From: Flavobacteriales bacterium TMED123
GTDB taxonomy: Bacteria > Bacteroidota > Bacteroidia > Flavobacteriales > BACL11
Length of the DNA: 64,000 nucleotides
Direction: 5' to 3'
Assembly: GCA_002170165.1 (NCBI GenBank)
Contig: NHFY01000062.1
Location: 131,670 to 195,669, forward strand
Below, piece by piece: positions 40,552 through 48,854 of the stretch (position 1 is the first letter of the stretch; each line of letters begins with the position of its first letter). The notes beneath the pieces were generated by a model. It ran no database searches. It had not been told where the DNA came from and worked only from the letters and a program-made list of their open reading frames with translations. A program made the translations under genes and the position numbers.

Positions 40552-40966
40552 CTATAACTTTATTTATCTTTTTTAGTATGGTAAAGAAGGTGTGTATTTC
40601 TTTTTTTGTAAAGTGAGAAAAAATAGTTTCGTTAAAGTTAATAACTACTTTTTTTGCTACTTCACGTGAATCCATTCCCATTGGAGTAAGGTGGATTACT
40701 ACTTTTCTTTTGTCGTTTGGGTCAGGCTTTCTCTCAATTACACCTAAATCTTCGAGTTTGTTTAAAGAGCGTGATAGGGAAGTAGCTTCCATCCCCATAC
40801 TTGGGCCTAATTGTGTAGAAGGCGTACCTTCCATAATGTCAATGTTTAGAATTATCATACCGAGCGCCATGCTTGCCATATATTCTGTGGCTGTTCGATT
40901 GTACATCTTACTGATTTTATACCAAGTTTTTCTGATGTTGTAGTCAATAGTATCTTCAGGCAACAT
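40538..40966 (-). CDS. MarR-family transcriptional regulator
   Basis: A winged helix-turn-helix regulator of 142 residues. The DNA-binding part reads GTPSTQLGPSMGMEATSLSR, then SLNKLEDLGVIERKPDPNDKRKVVIHLT, including the MarR wing signature D-x-N-D-K-R. The N terminus (TIDYNIRKTWYKISKMYN) resembles MarR proteins located beside fatty-acid beta-oxidation genes in Flavobacteriia. It is divergent from an acyl-CoA synthetase gene, with two palindromes between them, so control of fatty-acid activation by an acyl-CoA-type ligand is plausible. That role is inferred. Confidence 0.92.
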   Translation of the reverse strand: MLPEDTIDYNIRKTWYKISKMYNRTATEYMASMALGMIILNIDIMEGTPSTQLGPSMGMEATSLSRSLNKLEDLGVIERKPDPNDKRKVVIHLTPMGMDSREVAKKVVINFNETIFSHFTKKEIHTFFTILKKINKVIDETK

Positions 40967-40987
40967 ATTTTTTGTATTAATAATTTA

Positions 40988-41001
40988 ATTTTAGCTAAAA
41001 T
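40988..41001. promoter_or_regulatory. Perfect 14-bp palindrome, candidate MarR operator 1
   Basis: ATTTTAGCTAAAAT is a perfect inverted repeat in the 111-base gap between the divergent MarR and acyl-CoA synthetase genes. Its centre is 22 bases from that of the next palindrome. Confidence 0.5.
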
Positions 41002-41009
41002 AAACAATG

Positions 41010-41023
41010 TTATGCATGCATAA
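41010..41023. promoter_or_regulatory. Perfect 14-bp palindrome, candidate MarR operator 2
   Basis: TTATGCATGCATAA is a perfect inverted repeat. It lies just upstream of a TTG (41029-41031) and a TATATTTA (41048-41055) that could be the -33 and -7 boxes of the acyl-CoA synthetase gene. A TTGCATAA at 41029-41036 repeats half of it. Confidence 0.55.
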
Positions 41024-41077
41024 TAAAATTGCATAAAAAATTTCTTTTATATTTATCCTTCAATAAAAAATGAACTG

Positions 41078-42709
41078 ATGAAGTATTTATCACCCCTTGA
41101 GATGCTCTATAAATGGGAGCAAAAAAAAGCAAATGAAATATATTTAAGCCAGCCTATTGATGGCGTATGGCACAATTGGACATGGAAAGAATTAGGGGAG
41201 GAGGTAAGAAAGATGGCTGCTTATTTACAATCTCTAAATCTTCCACAGAAAAGTAAAATAGGAATACTATCTAAGAACTGTTCACATTGGATAATGAGTG
41301 ATTTAGCCATTATGATGAGTGGACATATTTCAGTTCCACTCTATCCTAACTTAAATGCGGCAACTTTACAGAAAATTTTAATCCATTCTGAAACCAAAGT
41401 TTTGTTTGTAGGTAAATTGGATAATTATGAAGTTATGAAGCCTGGTGTTCCAACTGATATACAATGCATTGCTTATCCTTTTTATACAGAAAATTATCCA
41501 ATATGGGATGAAATCACAAAATGTATCACTCCATTATCAGAAAATATAATAAGAAAAGAAGATGAGTTAGCTACTATAATCTATACTTCAGGAACCACAG
41601 GAGATCCAAAAGGAGTAATGCATAAGTTCTTCAATTTTGCATTTTCAACCACCCATGCTGTAAATGCATTACCATTAAAAAATGAAACGTTTTTTTCGTA
41701 CTTGCCACTATGTCATATTGCAGAACGCCTTTTAGTGATGATGGGTAGCTTGTATACAGGAGGTAGAGTTTCCTTTGCAGAAAGTTTAGACACTTTTGCA
41801 TCTAATTTATCGGAAGCATCTCCAACTGTTTTTTTAGGAGTGCCAAGAATATGGACAAAATTCCAACAAGGAATTATAGGGAAGTTACCACAAAAGAAAT
41901 TAAATATTTTATTGTCAATTCCACTAATTTCCTCACTAATAAAAAAGAAGATTCAGAAAGGATTAGGGTTAAGTAAGGCAAATAATATTTTTACAGGAGC
42001 TGCTCCAACACCAGCTCCATTGATAAGATGGTTTGCTAGATTAGGAATTACCATCCAAGAGGCTTATGCAATGACAGAAAACTGTTGTTATTCTCATGTT
42101 AGTTTTAAGCATAAAATCAAAATTGGTTCAGTAGGTCAGGCGCTTCCTAATTGTGAAGTAAAACTTTCTGAGCAAAATGAAATCTTAATAAAGCATGATG
42201 CTTTAATGGATGGTTATTATAAAGACCAGCAACAGACAGCTGAAACCATAAAAAATGGTTGGTTGCATACTGGAGATGAAGGAGCTATTGATGATGAGGG
42301 TTTCTTGAGTATAACAGGCAGAGTAAAAGATATTTTCAAAACTTCAAAAGGAAAATATGTTGCACCTTCACCAATAGAAATGAAGCTTTCAGCGAATAAA
42401 AACTTGGAACAAATATGTGTGGTGGGAGATGGTATTCCTCAGCCTATTGCACTGATTGTACTTTCTAAAAGAGGAAAGACAAAATCTAAAAAATCTTTAG
42501 TCTTAAGTTTAGAAAAGAGCTTGGAAATTATCAATCCTAAAATAGATAGTCATGAGAAGCTAAAAAGTATAGTAGTGCTTGCTGAGGAATGGACAGTTGA
42601 GAATAAATTACTTACTCCCACAATGAAGATTAAGCGTAATTCAATTGAAAAGTTACATAAAGATAATTATACGAAATGGTATGAAAGTGGAAAGATTATA
42701 TTAGAATAA
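41078..42709 (+). CDS. Long-chain acyl-CoA synthetase (AMP-forming)
   Basis: Activates fatty acids to acyl-CoA with ATP through an acyl-AMP; 543 residues of the ANL superfamily. Motifs are the P-loop-like TIIYTSGTTGDPKG (166-179), YAMTEN (A5 region), GWLHTGDEGAIDDEGFLSITGR (A7/A8) and DIFKTSKGKYVAPSPIE. The length and layout resemble FadD15-type long-chain ligases. The start at 41078 gives MKYLSPLEMLYKWEQKKANE; an ATG at 41070 is out of frame. Divergence from a MarR regulator suggests ligand-responsive control. Chain-length preference cannot be read from the sequence. Confidence 0.94.
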   Translation: MKYLSPLEMLYKWEQKKANEIYLSQPIDGVWHNWTWKELGEEVRKMAAYLQSLNLPQKSKIGILSKNCSHWIMSDLAIMMSGHISVPLYPNLNAATLQKILIHSETKVLFVGKLDNYEVMKPGVPTDIQCIAYPFYTENYPIWDEITKCITPLSENIIRKEDELATIIYTSGTTGDPKGVMHKFFNFAFSTTHAVNALPLKNETFFSYLPLCHIAERLLVMMGSLYTGGRVSFAESLDTFASNLSEASPTVFLGVPRIWTKFQQGIIGKLPQKKLNILLSIPLISSLIKKKIQKGLGLSKANNIFTGAAPTPAPLIRWFARLGITIQEAYAMTENCCYSHVSFKHKIKIGSVGQALPNCEVKLSEQNEILIKHDALMDGYYKDQQQTAETIKNGWLHTGDEGAIDDEGFLSITGRVKDIFKTSKGKYVAPSPIEMKLSANKNLEQICVVGDGIPQPIALIVLSKRGKTKSKKSLVLSLEKSLEIINPKIDSHEKLKSIVVLAEEWTVENKLLTPTMKIKRNSIEKLHKDNYTKWYESGKIILE

Positions 42710-42778
42710 AATTTTATTAAAGTCATAAAATATCCTACATAAGATTTTTATATTACATTCATTCTTTTATAAATTATA

Positions 42779-43627
42779 TTATTTTTCTAGCTTTTCTAAC
42801 TTTTTCTCTATGGCTGTGAGTTTCTCTAATATTTCAGTTTCTTTTGATATAATTTCGTTTTCTTTTTCTAATATTTCATTTTGATTTTTGAGTTGTTCTC
42901 TTTGCTTTTTACTTCTAGTTAGCTCAGCAGATACAATCCCTGTTGGGACAGCAATTATACCATATCCTAAAATCATAATAAGTGAAGCCACAAATTTACC
43001 AAGTGTAGTATATGGTACAATATCACCATATCCAACAGTAGTTAATGTTACAATAGCCCAATAAATACTTCTAGGGATGGATGTAAAACCGTGAGTGCCA
43101 TGTTCGATAAGGTACATGAGAGTTCCCATAATAATAACAAGAACAAAAACTGATGTTAGGAATACGACGATTTTTCCTCTACTTTCTCTTAAAGCTGATA
43201 TTAAAGTTCTTGAACCTTTTACATAACGAACTAGTTTTAAAATTCTGAAGATTCTTAATAAACGCAATGCTCTAGCAACAAAGAAGTATTGTGATTGAGG
43301 AAATAAAGGCATTAAATAAGTTGGTGCAAATGCTAAAAAGTCAATTATTCCATAAAAACTGAAAACATACTTTAACGGTTTTCCTGTTGCATAAACTCTT
43401 AGTATGTACTCAATTGTAAAGAGAATCGTTACTACCCACTCGAAAACATTGAATGCAACACCATATTTAATGTTAATAGGTTCAACACTTTCTAAAATTA
43501 CAACGATGATACTTGAAATGATAGCAATTAATAATAGAATGTCAAAAAGTTTCCCTCCAAAAGTATCAGACTCAAAAATGATTTCTTGAATTTTACGTTT
43601 TATTGATTCTGATCTTGCTTTTTCCAT
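42779..43627 (-). CDS. Voltage-gated-type potassium channel
   Basis: An inner-membrane K+ channel subunit of 282 residues in the Kv layout. S1-S3 are hydrophobic segments within ~25-105. S4 is the Arg-rich ARALRLLRIFRILKLVRYVKG. S5 and S6 flank the pore loop, with the selectivity filter TVGYGD at 197-202. The last ~50 residues are a coiled coil with Glu/Ile/Leu heptads, probably cytosolic and tetramerising. It lies 5 bases after the M3 peptidase gene on the same strand. Confidence 0.95.
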   Translation of the reverse strand: MEKARSESIKRKIQEIIFESDTFGGKLFDILLLIAIISSIIVVILESVEPINIKYGVAFNVFEWVVTILFTIEYILRVYATGKPLKYVFSFYGIIDFLAFAPTYLMPLFPQSQYFFVARALRLLRIFRILKLVRYVKGSRTLISALRESRGKIVVFLTSVFVLVIIMGTLMYLIEHGTHGFTSIPRSIYWAIVTLTTVGYGDIVPYTTLGKFVASLIMILGYGIIAVPTGIVSAELTRSKKQREQLKNQNEILEKENEIISKETEILEKLTAIEKKLEKLEK

Positions 43628-43632
43628 GCTTT

Positions 43633-45357
43633 TTATTTTAATTCCGACAATTCCTTTTTAATGAAATCAGCTAATTCTTTCACATAAGTAGCTGAGAAAT
43701 CAAATTGAATGCCAGCAGCATCATAAATCTCCCCAATGGTTTTAGTATATCCTAATTTTAAGGCTGCTACATAATTGTCTAGCGCTTTTTCTCCTAATTG
43801 TTTGTAAGATCGCCACATAGCAATAGCTCCTAATTGTGCCATACCATATTCTATATAATAGAATGGAACTTCATACAAATGTAATTGCCTTTGCCAAAGA
43901 TTAGTATGTACATCTTCATTTCCTTTCCAGTCGATTAACTGGTTGCCCAGTTTAGAAGAAATGTCCAGCCATTTTTCTTTTCTTTCTTTTGCCGTATGCT
44001 TTGTAGTGTAAATCCAATGTTGGAACTTATCAATTGAAGCAACCCAAGGAAGTGTTTCTAGTGCTTTTTCTAATTGTTCCAATTTTGCTCTTTTCAATTC
44101 GCTTTCATTAGTATAAAAAATATCCCAATGATTCATAGATAAAAGCTCCATTGACATAGATGCCAATTCTGCCACTTCAGAAGGAGTAGATTTGAACTCA
44201 GTTAAAGCCAAATCCCTGCTTAAGAAGGAATGAATAGCATGGCCGCCCTCATGAACCATTGTTACTAAATCTCTTTGAGAGCCAACAGCATTCATATAAA
44301 TAAAAGGAACTCCAATTTCGTAAAGTGGATACATAAATCCTCCTGGCGCTTTTCCATCTTTTGACTCTAAATCCAGATGCTTCATGGCTTGCATAGTTGC
44401 CAAACATTCTCCAAAGTAAGGCCTTAATCTGGCAAAACATTGAATAGATTTATCAGTTAGCATTTTTCCGCCTTCAAATGGTTTTAACGGATCTAAACCA
44501 TCTACATCAACAGTTGTATCCCATGGTTTGTAAAAGGCGTACCCCAACTTTTCTTTTCTCTTTCTTTCAAATGAGGTGATAATGGGAACAATTTCCTGTT
44601 CTATTGCATCATGGAAGTTGAAGCAATCTTCAACTGTATAATCAAACCTTCCCATTGCAGAAAACATATAATCTCTATAATTGTCAAAGCCTGCATTTTT
44701 AGCAATTTGCTGTCTAAGTTTAATTAATTCATCAAATAAATCGTCCAATGCTTTTTCATCTTCTAATCTTCTTGCACTTATTTTATTAAAAACACCTTCT
44801 CTTTTTTTTCTATCCGTATCTTTCAAAAGCTGTGCAGCTTGTTGCATGGTAAGTTTTTTACCATCAACTTCAATACTCATTTTTGCCGAGATTGCGCCAT
44901 ATTCTTGTTGTTTGGCTTCCATCTCAGTGAAAAGCGGAATATTCTCTTTCCTGAAAATCTCAATTTGCTTTTTAACACTTCTTAGGTAAATGCGGTATTT
45001 TTCTTGGTCCAACTCTTTTAAGTAAAGACTCTCAATCAATTTTAGATTTAACTTATGTGTATAAGGAGCAGTTTTTGGCGAGATTTCTTTTATCCAAAAA
45101 TGAAATTTTTCGGCTAATGCTTTGTCAGTTGTATCAATGTTCATCTTGATATAGCGCCAAGCCAAATCTTCTTCTAATACCGCGCCTAATTCAGATCTGT
45201 CTAACATCCATCTCTCTAATTCCTCCACTGAACTTATTTCTCTTTCAACTAAATCATCAAAAAGAGGCTTGATTTTTTCCCAAGAATCAACTGCTAAATT
45301 TTCTGAAACAAATTTTCTTTTGGGTCTTTTAGGTATTGAAATTGTTTTGCTTTCCAT
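43633..45357 (-). CDS. M3 family oligoendopeptidase
   Basis: A zinc oligopeptidase of the thimet/PepF family, with 574 residues and no signal peptide, so probably cytosolic and degrading small peptides. The zinc site is HEGGH at 369-373 (TMVHEGGHAIHSFL), with the third ligand in the following TPSEVAELASMSMELL. The M3 N-terminal lid domain precedes it. It starts 5 bases after the DUF5606 gene and is followed 5 bases later by the potassium channel, suggesting one operon without an obvious common function. Confidence 0.95.
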   Translation of the reverse strand: MESKTISIPKRPKRKFVSENLAVDSWEKIKPLFDDLVEREISSVEELERWMLDRSELGAVLEEDLAWRYIKMNIDTTDKALAEKFHFWIKEISPKTAPYTHKLNLKLIESLYLKELDQEKYRIYLRSVKKQIEIFRKENIPLFTEMEAKQQEYGAISAKMSIEVDGKKLTMQQAAQLLKDTDRKKREGVFNKISARRLEDEKALDDLFDELIKLRQQIAKNAGFDNYRDYMFSAMGRFDYTVEDCFNFHDAIEQEIVPIITSFERKRKEKLGYAFYKPWDTTVDVDGLDPLKPFEGGKMLTDKSIQCFARLRPYFGECLATMQAMKHLDLESKDGKAPGGFMYPLYEIGVPFIYMNAVGSQRDLVTMVHEGGHAIHSFLSRDLALTEFKSTPSEVAELASMSMELLSMNHWDIFYTNESELKRAKLEQLEKALETLPWVASIDKFQHWIYTTKHTAKERKEKWLDISSKLGNQLIDWKGNEDVHTNLWQRQLHLYEVPFYYIEYGMAQLGAIAMWRSYKQLGEKALDNYVAALKLGYTKTIGEIYDAAGIQFDFSATYVKELADFIKKELSELK

Positions 45358-45362
45358 TCTAT

Positions 45363-45794
45363 TTATTTTTCGGCAGCAGCCTTTTTGTTTTCCGATTTTT
45401 TCTCAGCTTTTGGTAATACAATCAAGCCTGCAGTTTGCATGCTATTGTACCATTGGATTACTTTTTTAATATCTGAAATGTATACACGATCCTCATCAAA
45501 TTCAGGTAATATTTCTGTGAAATAAGCTATTAATTCTTCTTTACTTGATTTGTGAGAGATAGATTGTTTTGCATTCTCTTTTTTTGAAATAGTGTCAAAA
45601 ATCTTTGATAAAGGTTTAGTGTCTTCATAAGTGTAAATACCAATATCTTCCAATGTATTTGCATGATGTCTAGCAGTTATTGGTATCCTTTTTTTATCTG
45701 CTAAACTTTCTACAATCACAGTATTCTTTCCTTGAGATATTACCTTGAAAAGCCCTGCTTTTCCTGTAATTGCAATAATTCCTTCTAAGTTCAT
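45363..45794 (-). CDS. DUF5606 family protein
   Basis: A 143-residue cytosolic protein of a family largely confined to Bacteroidota. The recognisable N terminus is MNLEGIIAITGKAGLFKVIS, then KRIPITARHHANTLEDIGIYT. The Lys/Ala-rich end (KSENKKAAAEK) looks unstructured. Function is unknown; the N-terminal part looks like a small beta barrel. It is the first gene of the group with the M3 peptidase and the channel, and a -7 box lies 18 bases upstream. Confidence 0.88.
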   Translation of the reverse strand: MNLEGIIAITGKAGLFKVISQGKNTVIVESLADKKRIPITARHHANTLEDIGIYTYEDTKPLSKIFDTISKKENAKQSISHKSSKEELIAYFTEILPEFDEDRVYISDIKKVIQWYNSMQTAGLIVLPKAEKKSENKKAAAEK

Positions 45795-45812
45795 TTTGGT
45801 TTTATTAATTTA

Positions 45813-45820
45813 CAAATTTA
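45813..45820 (-). promoter_or_regulatory. -7 box of the DUF5606/M3/channel group
   Basis: On the minus strand TAAATTTG matches TAnnTTTG, ending 18 bases before the ATG at 45794. No clear -33 TTTG is seen. Confidence 0.45.
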
Positions 45821-45890
45821 CATTTTTTAAGCTTATTGGGGTAAAAAGCGGTTTAGGAATAAAAATTGTATTATTGGCAGTTATAATATA

Positions 45891-47144
45891 ATGATTTTTT
45901 CAAAAATTAAAAATAGAAGGGCGGTTATTGCTTGGTCTTTATACGATTTTGCAAACCAGCCATTCTCTACTATAATCGTTACTTTTATTTATAGTGCATT
46001 CTTTGCACAAGTAATCGCTCCAGACCCTCAAACTGGCACAACAATGTGGGCAAATGCAGTTGCCATTACCGCAATTATTGTTGCTATTTTATCTCCAATA
46101 TTAGGAGCAATTGCTGATAATGGAGGATATAGAAAATTTTTCTTGATTATTTTTACTTGGATTTGTGCTACATTTTCAATCTTGCTGTATTTCCCCTCTG
46201 CTGGTGATATTTATTTCGCACTTACACTTTTTGTAATTGCTAATATTGCATTTGAAATGGGAACAGTTTTTTGCAATTCCTACTTAAAAGATTTGTCTGA
46301 AAAAGCACATGTTGGAAAAATATCAGGTTTCGCTTGGGGATTGGGTTTTGTAGGGGGGTTATTCGCACTTTTTCTATGCCTTTATTTATTTCCTAATTTG
46401 TCTGCAATTGAAATTAGAAAGATAAATGTATTGGTCGGCATTTGGTTTATAATTTTTAGCATTCCTACTTTTTTGTTTTTGAAAGACAGGCAAAAGGAAA
46501 AACTTACAAAAGCGCATTTTTCCAATTCCATCACCGCCATCAAAACCACTTTTAATACCATCACTTACTATAAACAAATCTCACAATTCTTAATCGCGCG
46601 TTTATTTTATAATGATGGTCTGATAACCATCTTTGCTTTGGGAGGAATTTATGCAGTTGGTACAATTAATTTTTCTTTTGATGAGGTAATGCTTTTAGGA
46701 ATTGTGTTGAATATTGCGGCAGCTATTGGCTCTTTTATATTTGGCCATATTGAGGACAAGGTAGGCGTAAAAAAAGTAATAAATATCACTTTATTTGTTT
46801 TGATTGTTGCAACCCTATTGGCCTATTATGCGCCAGAAAGCAATTCTCCAAAAACATTCTTTTGGATAGCAGGAGTTTTGATTGGCTTTATGGTTGGGCC
46901 TAATCAATCTTGTAGTCGTTCGCTTATGACCCAACTTACTCCTAAGAAAAAGCAAAATGAGTTTTTTGGCTTCTTTGCGCTTACAGGAAAGGCTACTTCT
47001 TTTCTAGGTCCATTGCTTTTTGGTATTATTACTTCTTTTTATAGTCAGCAAATGGCACTTTGGGTAGTTATTGTTTTCTTTATTATTGGGTTGTTGCTTT
47101 TTAATCGAATAAATTTTGATAAAAATAATACTTTTGTAAAGTGA
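45891..47144 (+). CDS. MFS transporter, UMF1/Atg22-like
   Basis: An integral membrane transporter of 417 residues with about twelve hydrophobic segments. The N terminus, RRAVIAWSLYDFANQPFSTIIVTFIYSAFF, is the hallmark of the UMF1 (Atg22-like) branch of the major facilitator superfamily, whose substrates are mostly unknown. A long cytosolic loop (DRQKEKLTKAHFSNS) divides the halves. The next gene starts with a GTG overlapping its stop by 4 bases. Confidence 0.92.
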   Translation: MIFSKIKNRRAVIAWSLYDFANQPFSTIIVTFIYSAFFAQVIAPDPQTGTTMWANAVAITAIIVAILSPILGAIADNGGYRKFFLIIFTWICATFSILLYFPSAGDIYFALTLFVIANIAFEMGTVFCNSYLKDLSEKAHVGKISGFAWGLGFVGGLFALFLCLYLFPNLSAIEIRKINVLVGIWFIIFSIPTFLFLKDRQKEKLTKAHFSNSITAIKTTFNTITYYKQISQFLIARLFYNDGLITIFALGGIYAVGTINFSFDEVMLLGIVLNIAAAIGSFIFGHIEDKVGVKKVINITLFVLIVATLLAYYAPESNSPKTFFWIAGVLIGFMVGPNQSCSRSLMTQLTPKKKQNEFFGFFALTGKATSFLGPLLFGIITSFYSQQMALWVVIVFFIIGLLLFNRINFDKNNTFVK

Positions 47145-47485
47145 GATTTTATATAATTACTATTTTATTTTTTTTACTTATAAATGCTTGTGCATACGAT
47201 GAGCTACCACTTTGTGAAATTAATAATCCTTCTTTTACTGAATGTATTAAACCTATTTTTACAGATAATTGTGTGTCATGTCATAATCAGCAACAGCCAG
47301 GAGGTAATTTGATTTTAGAAACTTATTACGATATTAGTCAAGCAGTAAAAAATGGAGACGTAATAGATAGAATATTAAGAGAACATTCAGACCCTCTAGT
47401 AATGCCATTAGGTTCTCCAAAATTATCAGAAAGTGAAATTCAATTAATTATAAATTGGAATGAAAATGAAACGCCTAATAATTAG
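47141..47485 (+). CDS. Small lipoprotein c-type cytochrome
   Basis: A 114-residue secreted haem protein. The N terminus has a signal with lipobox LINAC, so Cys17 would be acylated and the protein membrane-anchored. A single haem-c site CVSCH (44-48) and a likely axial Met88 (VMPLG) fit a monohaem cytochrome c, as in Bacteroidota cytochrome-like domains. The start is a GTG overlapping the MFS stop. It overlaps the YceI-like gene by 26 bases. An electron-transfer role is inferred from the haem motif and neighbours. Confidence 0.88.
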   Translation: MRFYIITILFFLLINACAYDELPLCEINNPSFTECIKPIFTDNCVSCHNQQQPGGNLILETYYDISQAVKNGDVIDRILREHSDPLVMPLGSPKLSESEIQLIINWNENETPNN

Positions 47486-47990
47486 CACTTTTCTCATATT
47501 TTTCTGCTTAACAGTAGATGCGCAAAAATATATAGGCAAAGATGGGGTTATTAGTTTCTTTTCAGAAGCTCCATTAGAGAATATATCTGCAATAAATCAT
47601 AAAGTAGCAGCTGTTTATGACGCTAAAACAAAAGAGATTGTTTTTCACTTGTATATTGAAGATTTTGAATTTCCAATCGCATTGATGCAAGAGCATTTTA
47701 ACGAAAATTATTTAGAATCTGATATTTTTCCAAAATCTACATTTGTTGGAAAGATTATTGAACTAAAAGAAAATATTGCATATGTAGAAGGCGACCTTAA
47801 TATTCATGGACAAACAAATAAGATATTTGCTAATGGAAAATTTGTATTGGAAGATAAAATTGTAAATATTTCTGATGTTAATTTTTTATTAAAGTTAAAA
47901 GATTATAAAATAAAGATTCCTAAGATTGTTTTGTATAAGATTGCTGAAGTAATTGAAGTTAAAGTTGATATTAAAATGAAATTACAATGA
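47460..47990 (+). CDS. YceI-like secreted protein
   Basis: A 176-residue protein with a signal peptide (cleavage near DA-Q, ~22). The body matches the YceI lipocalin-like fold: GKDGVISFFSEAPLENISAINHKV, then SDIFPKSTFVGKI and the EGDLNIHGQTNKI segment. YceI proteins bind isoprenoids such as quinones. A second ATG at 47466 is an equally good start. It overlaps the cytochrome gene by 26 bases and the DUF5777 gene by 4 (ATGA), suggesting coupled translation. Confidence 0.9.
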   Translation: MKMKRLIISTFLIFFCLTVDAQKYIGKDGVISFFSEAPLENISAINHKVAAVYDAKTKEIVFHLYIEDFEFPIALMQEHFNENYLESDIFPKSTFVGKIIELKENIAYVEGDLNIHGQTNKIFANGKFVLEDKIVNISDVNFLLKLKDYKIKIPKIVLYKIAEVIEVKVDIKMKLQ

Positions 47991-48847
47991 GATACACCGT
48001 TATTTTATCATTTATTTTAATAGCAGTTCATGTTACAGCACAAGAAGATTTGTTATCTTTAATTGATGTCAAAGAGTCAAATTATATTTCATATACTTTT
48101 AAAGGAAATAAAATTGTTAATGGAGAGTCTGTTGAAGCTCCATCGGCTGGTGTATTGCAATTTCAAATCCAGCATAGATTTGGGACTTTAAATTCAGGAT
48201 TTTATAATTTATATGGATTAGATAATGCACAAATTAGATTAGGTTTGGATTATGGGTTAAAGGATTGGCTATGTATAGGGATTGGAAGAAGCTCAGCATT
48301 AAAAACAATAGATGTCTCTTCTAAACTCAAAATTATGAGACAAAAAAATGGTATGAACGCATTTCCATTTACTATAGCGTATTACACTTCAGTTTTTCAA
48401 AAGCAATTCACAAAAATTGAGAAGAAGCAAGCAAATTATAAGTTTAGTGATCAATTAAGCTATGTAAATCAGTTACTTATTGCTCATAAGATAAATCGTA
48501 AACTATCATTACAAATTTCACCTACAATTGTTCACTACAATTTAGTGGGCTATGATGAGAGCAATGATCGATTATCTATTGGTTTTAGCTCGAGATATAA
48601 AATTTCTAATAGAGTTTCGATTAATACAGAATACTTTTTACAGGCTGTTGAGAGAACCAATAATGATGTGCTTTCATTTGGCTTTGATATAGAGACAGGG
48701 GGTCATATTTTTCAATTACATTTAAGTAACTCTCCTGCTATGATAGCTCCTGCTTTTATACATGAAACAAAAGGAATATGGGCAAAGGGAGATATTTATT
48801 TTGGGTTTAATATTTCTAGAGTTTTCTCCATAAACGAAAATCGATAA
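47987..48847 (+). CDS. DUF5777 family beta-barrel protein
   Basis: A 286-residue protein with signal peptide (MRYTVILSFILIAVHVTA-Q). The rest alternates polar and hydrophobic residues, as in an outer-membrane beta barrel (QFQIQHRFGTLN, LDNAQIRLGLDYGLKDWLCIGIGRS, then GDIYFGFNISRVF). DUF5777 proteins often sit next to YceI-like and cytochrome c genes in Bacteroidota, as here. Function is unknown. It overlaps the YceI gene by 4 bases and is 7 bases before lhgO. Confidence 0.87.
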   Translation: MRYTVILSFILIAVHVTAQEDLLSLIDVKESNYISYTFKGNKIVNGESVEAPSAGVLQFQIQHRFGTLNSGFYNLYGLDNAQIRLGLDYGLKDWLCIGIGRSSALKTIDVSSKLKIMRQKNGMNAFPFTIAYYTSVFQKQFTKIEKKQANYKFSDQLSYVNQLLIAHKINRKLSLQISPTIVHYNLVGYDESNDRLSIGFSSRYKISNRVSINTEYFLQAVERTNNDVLSFGFDIETGGHIFQLHLSNSPAMIAPAFIHETKGIWAKGDIYFGFNISRVFSINENR

Positions 48848-48854
48848 AGGTAAA

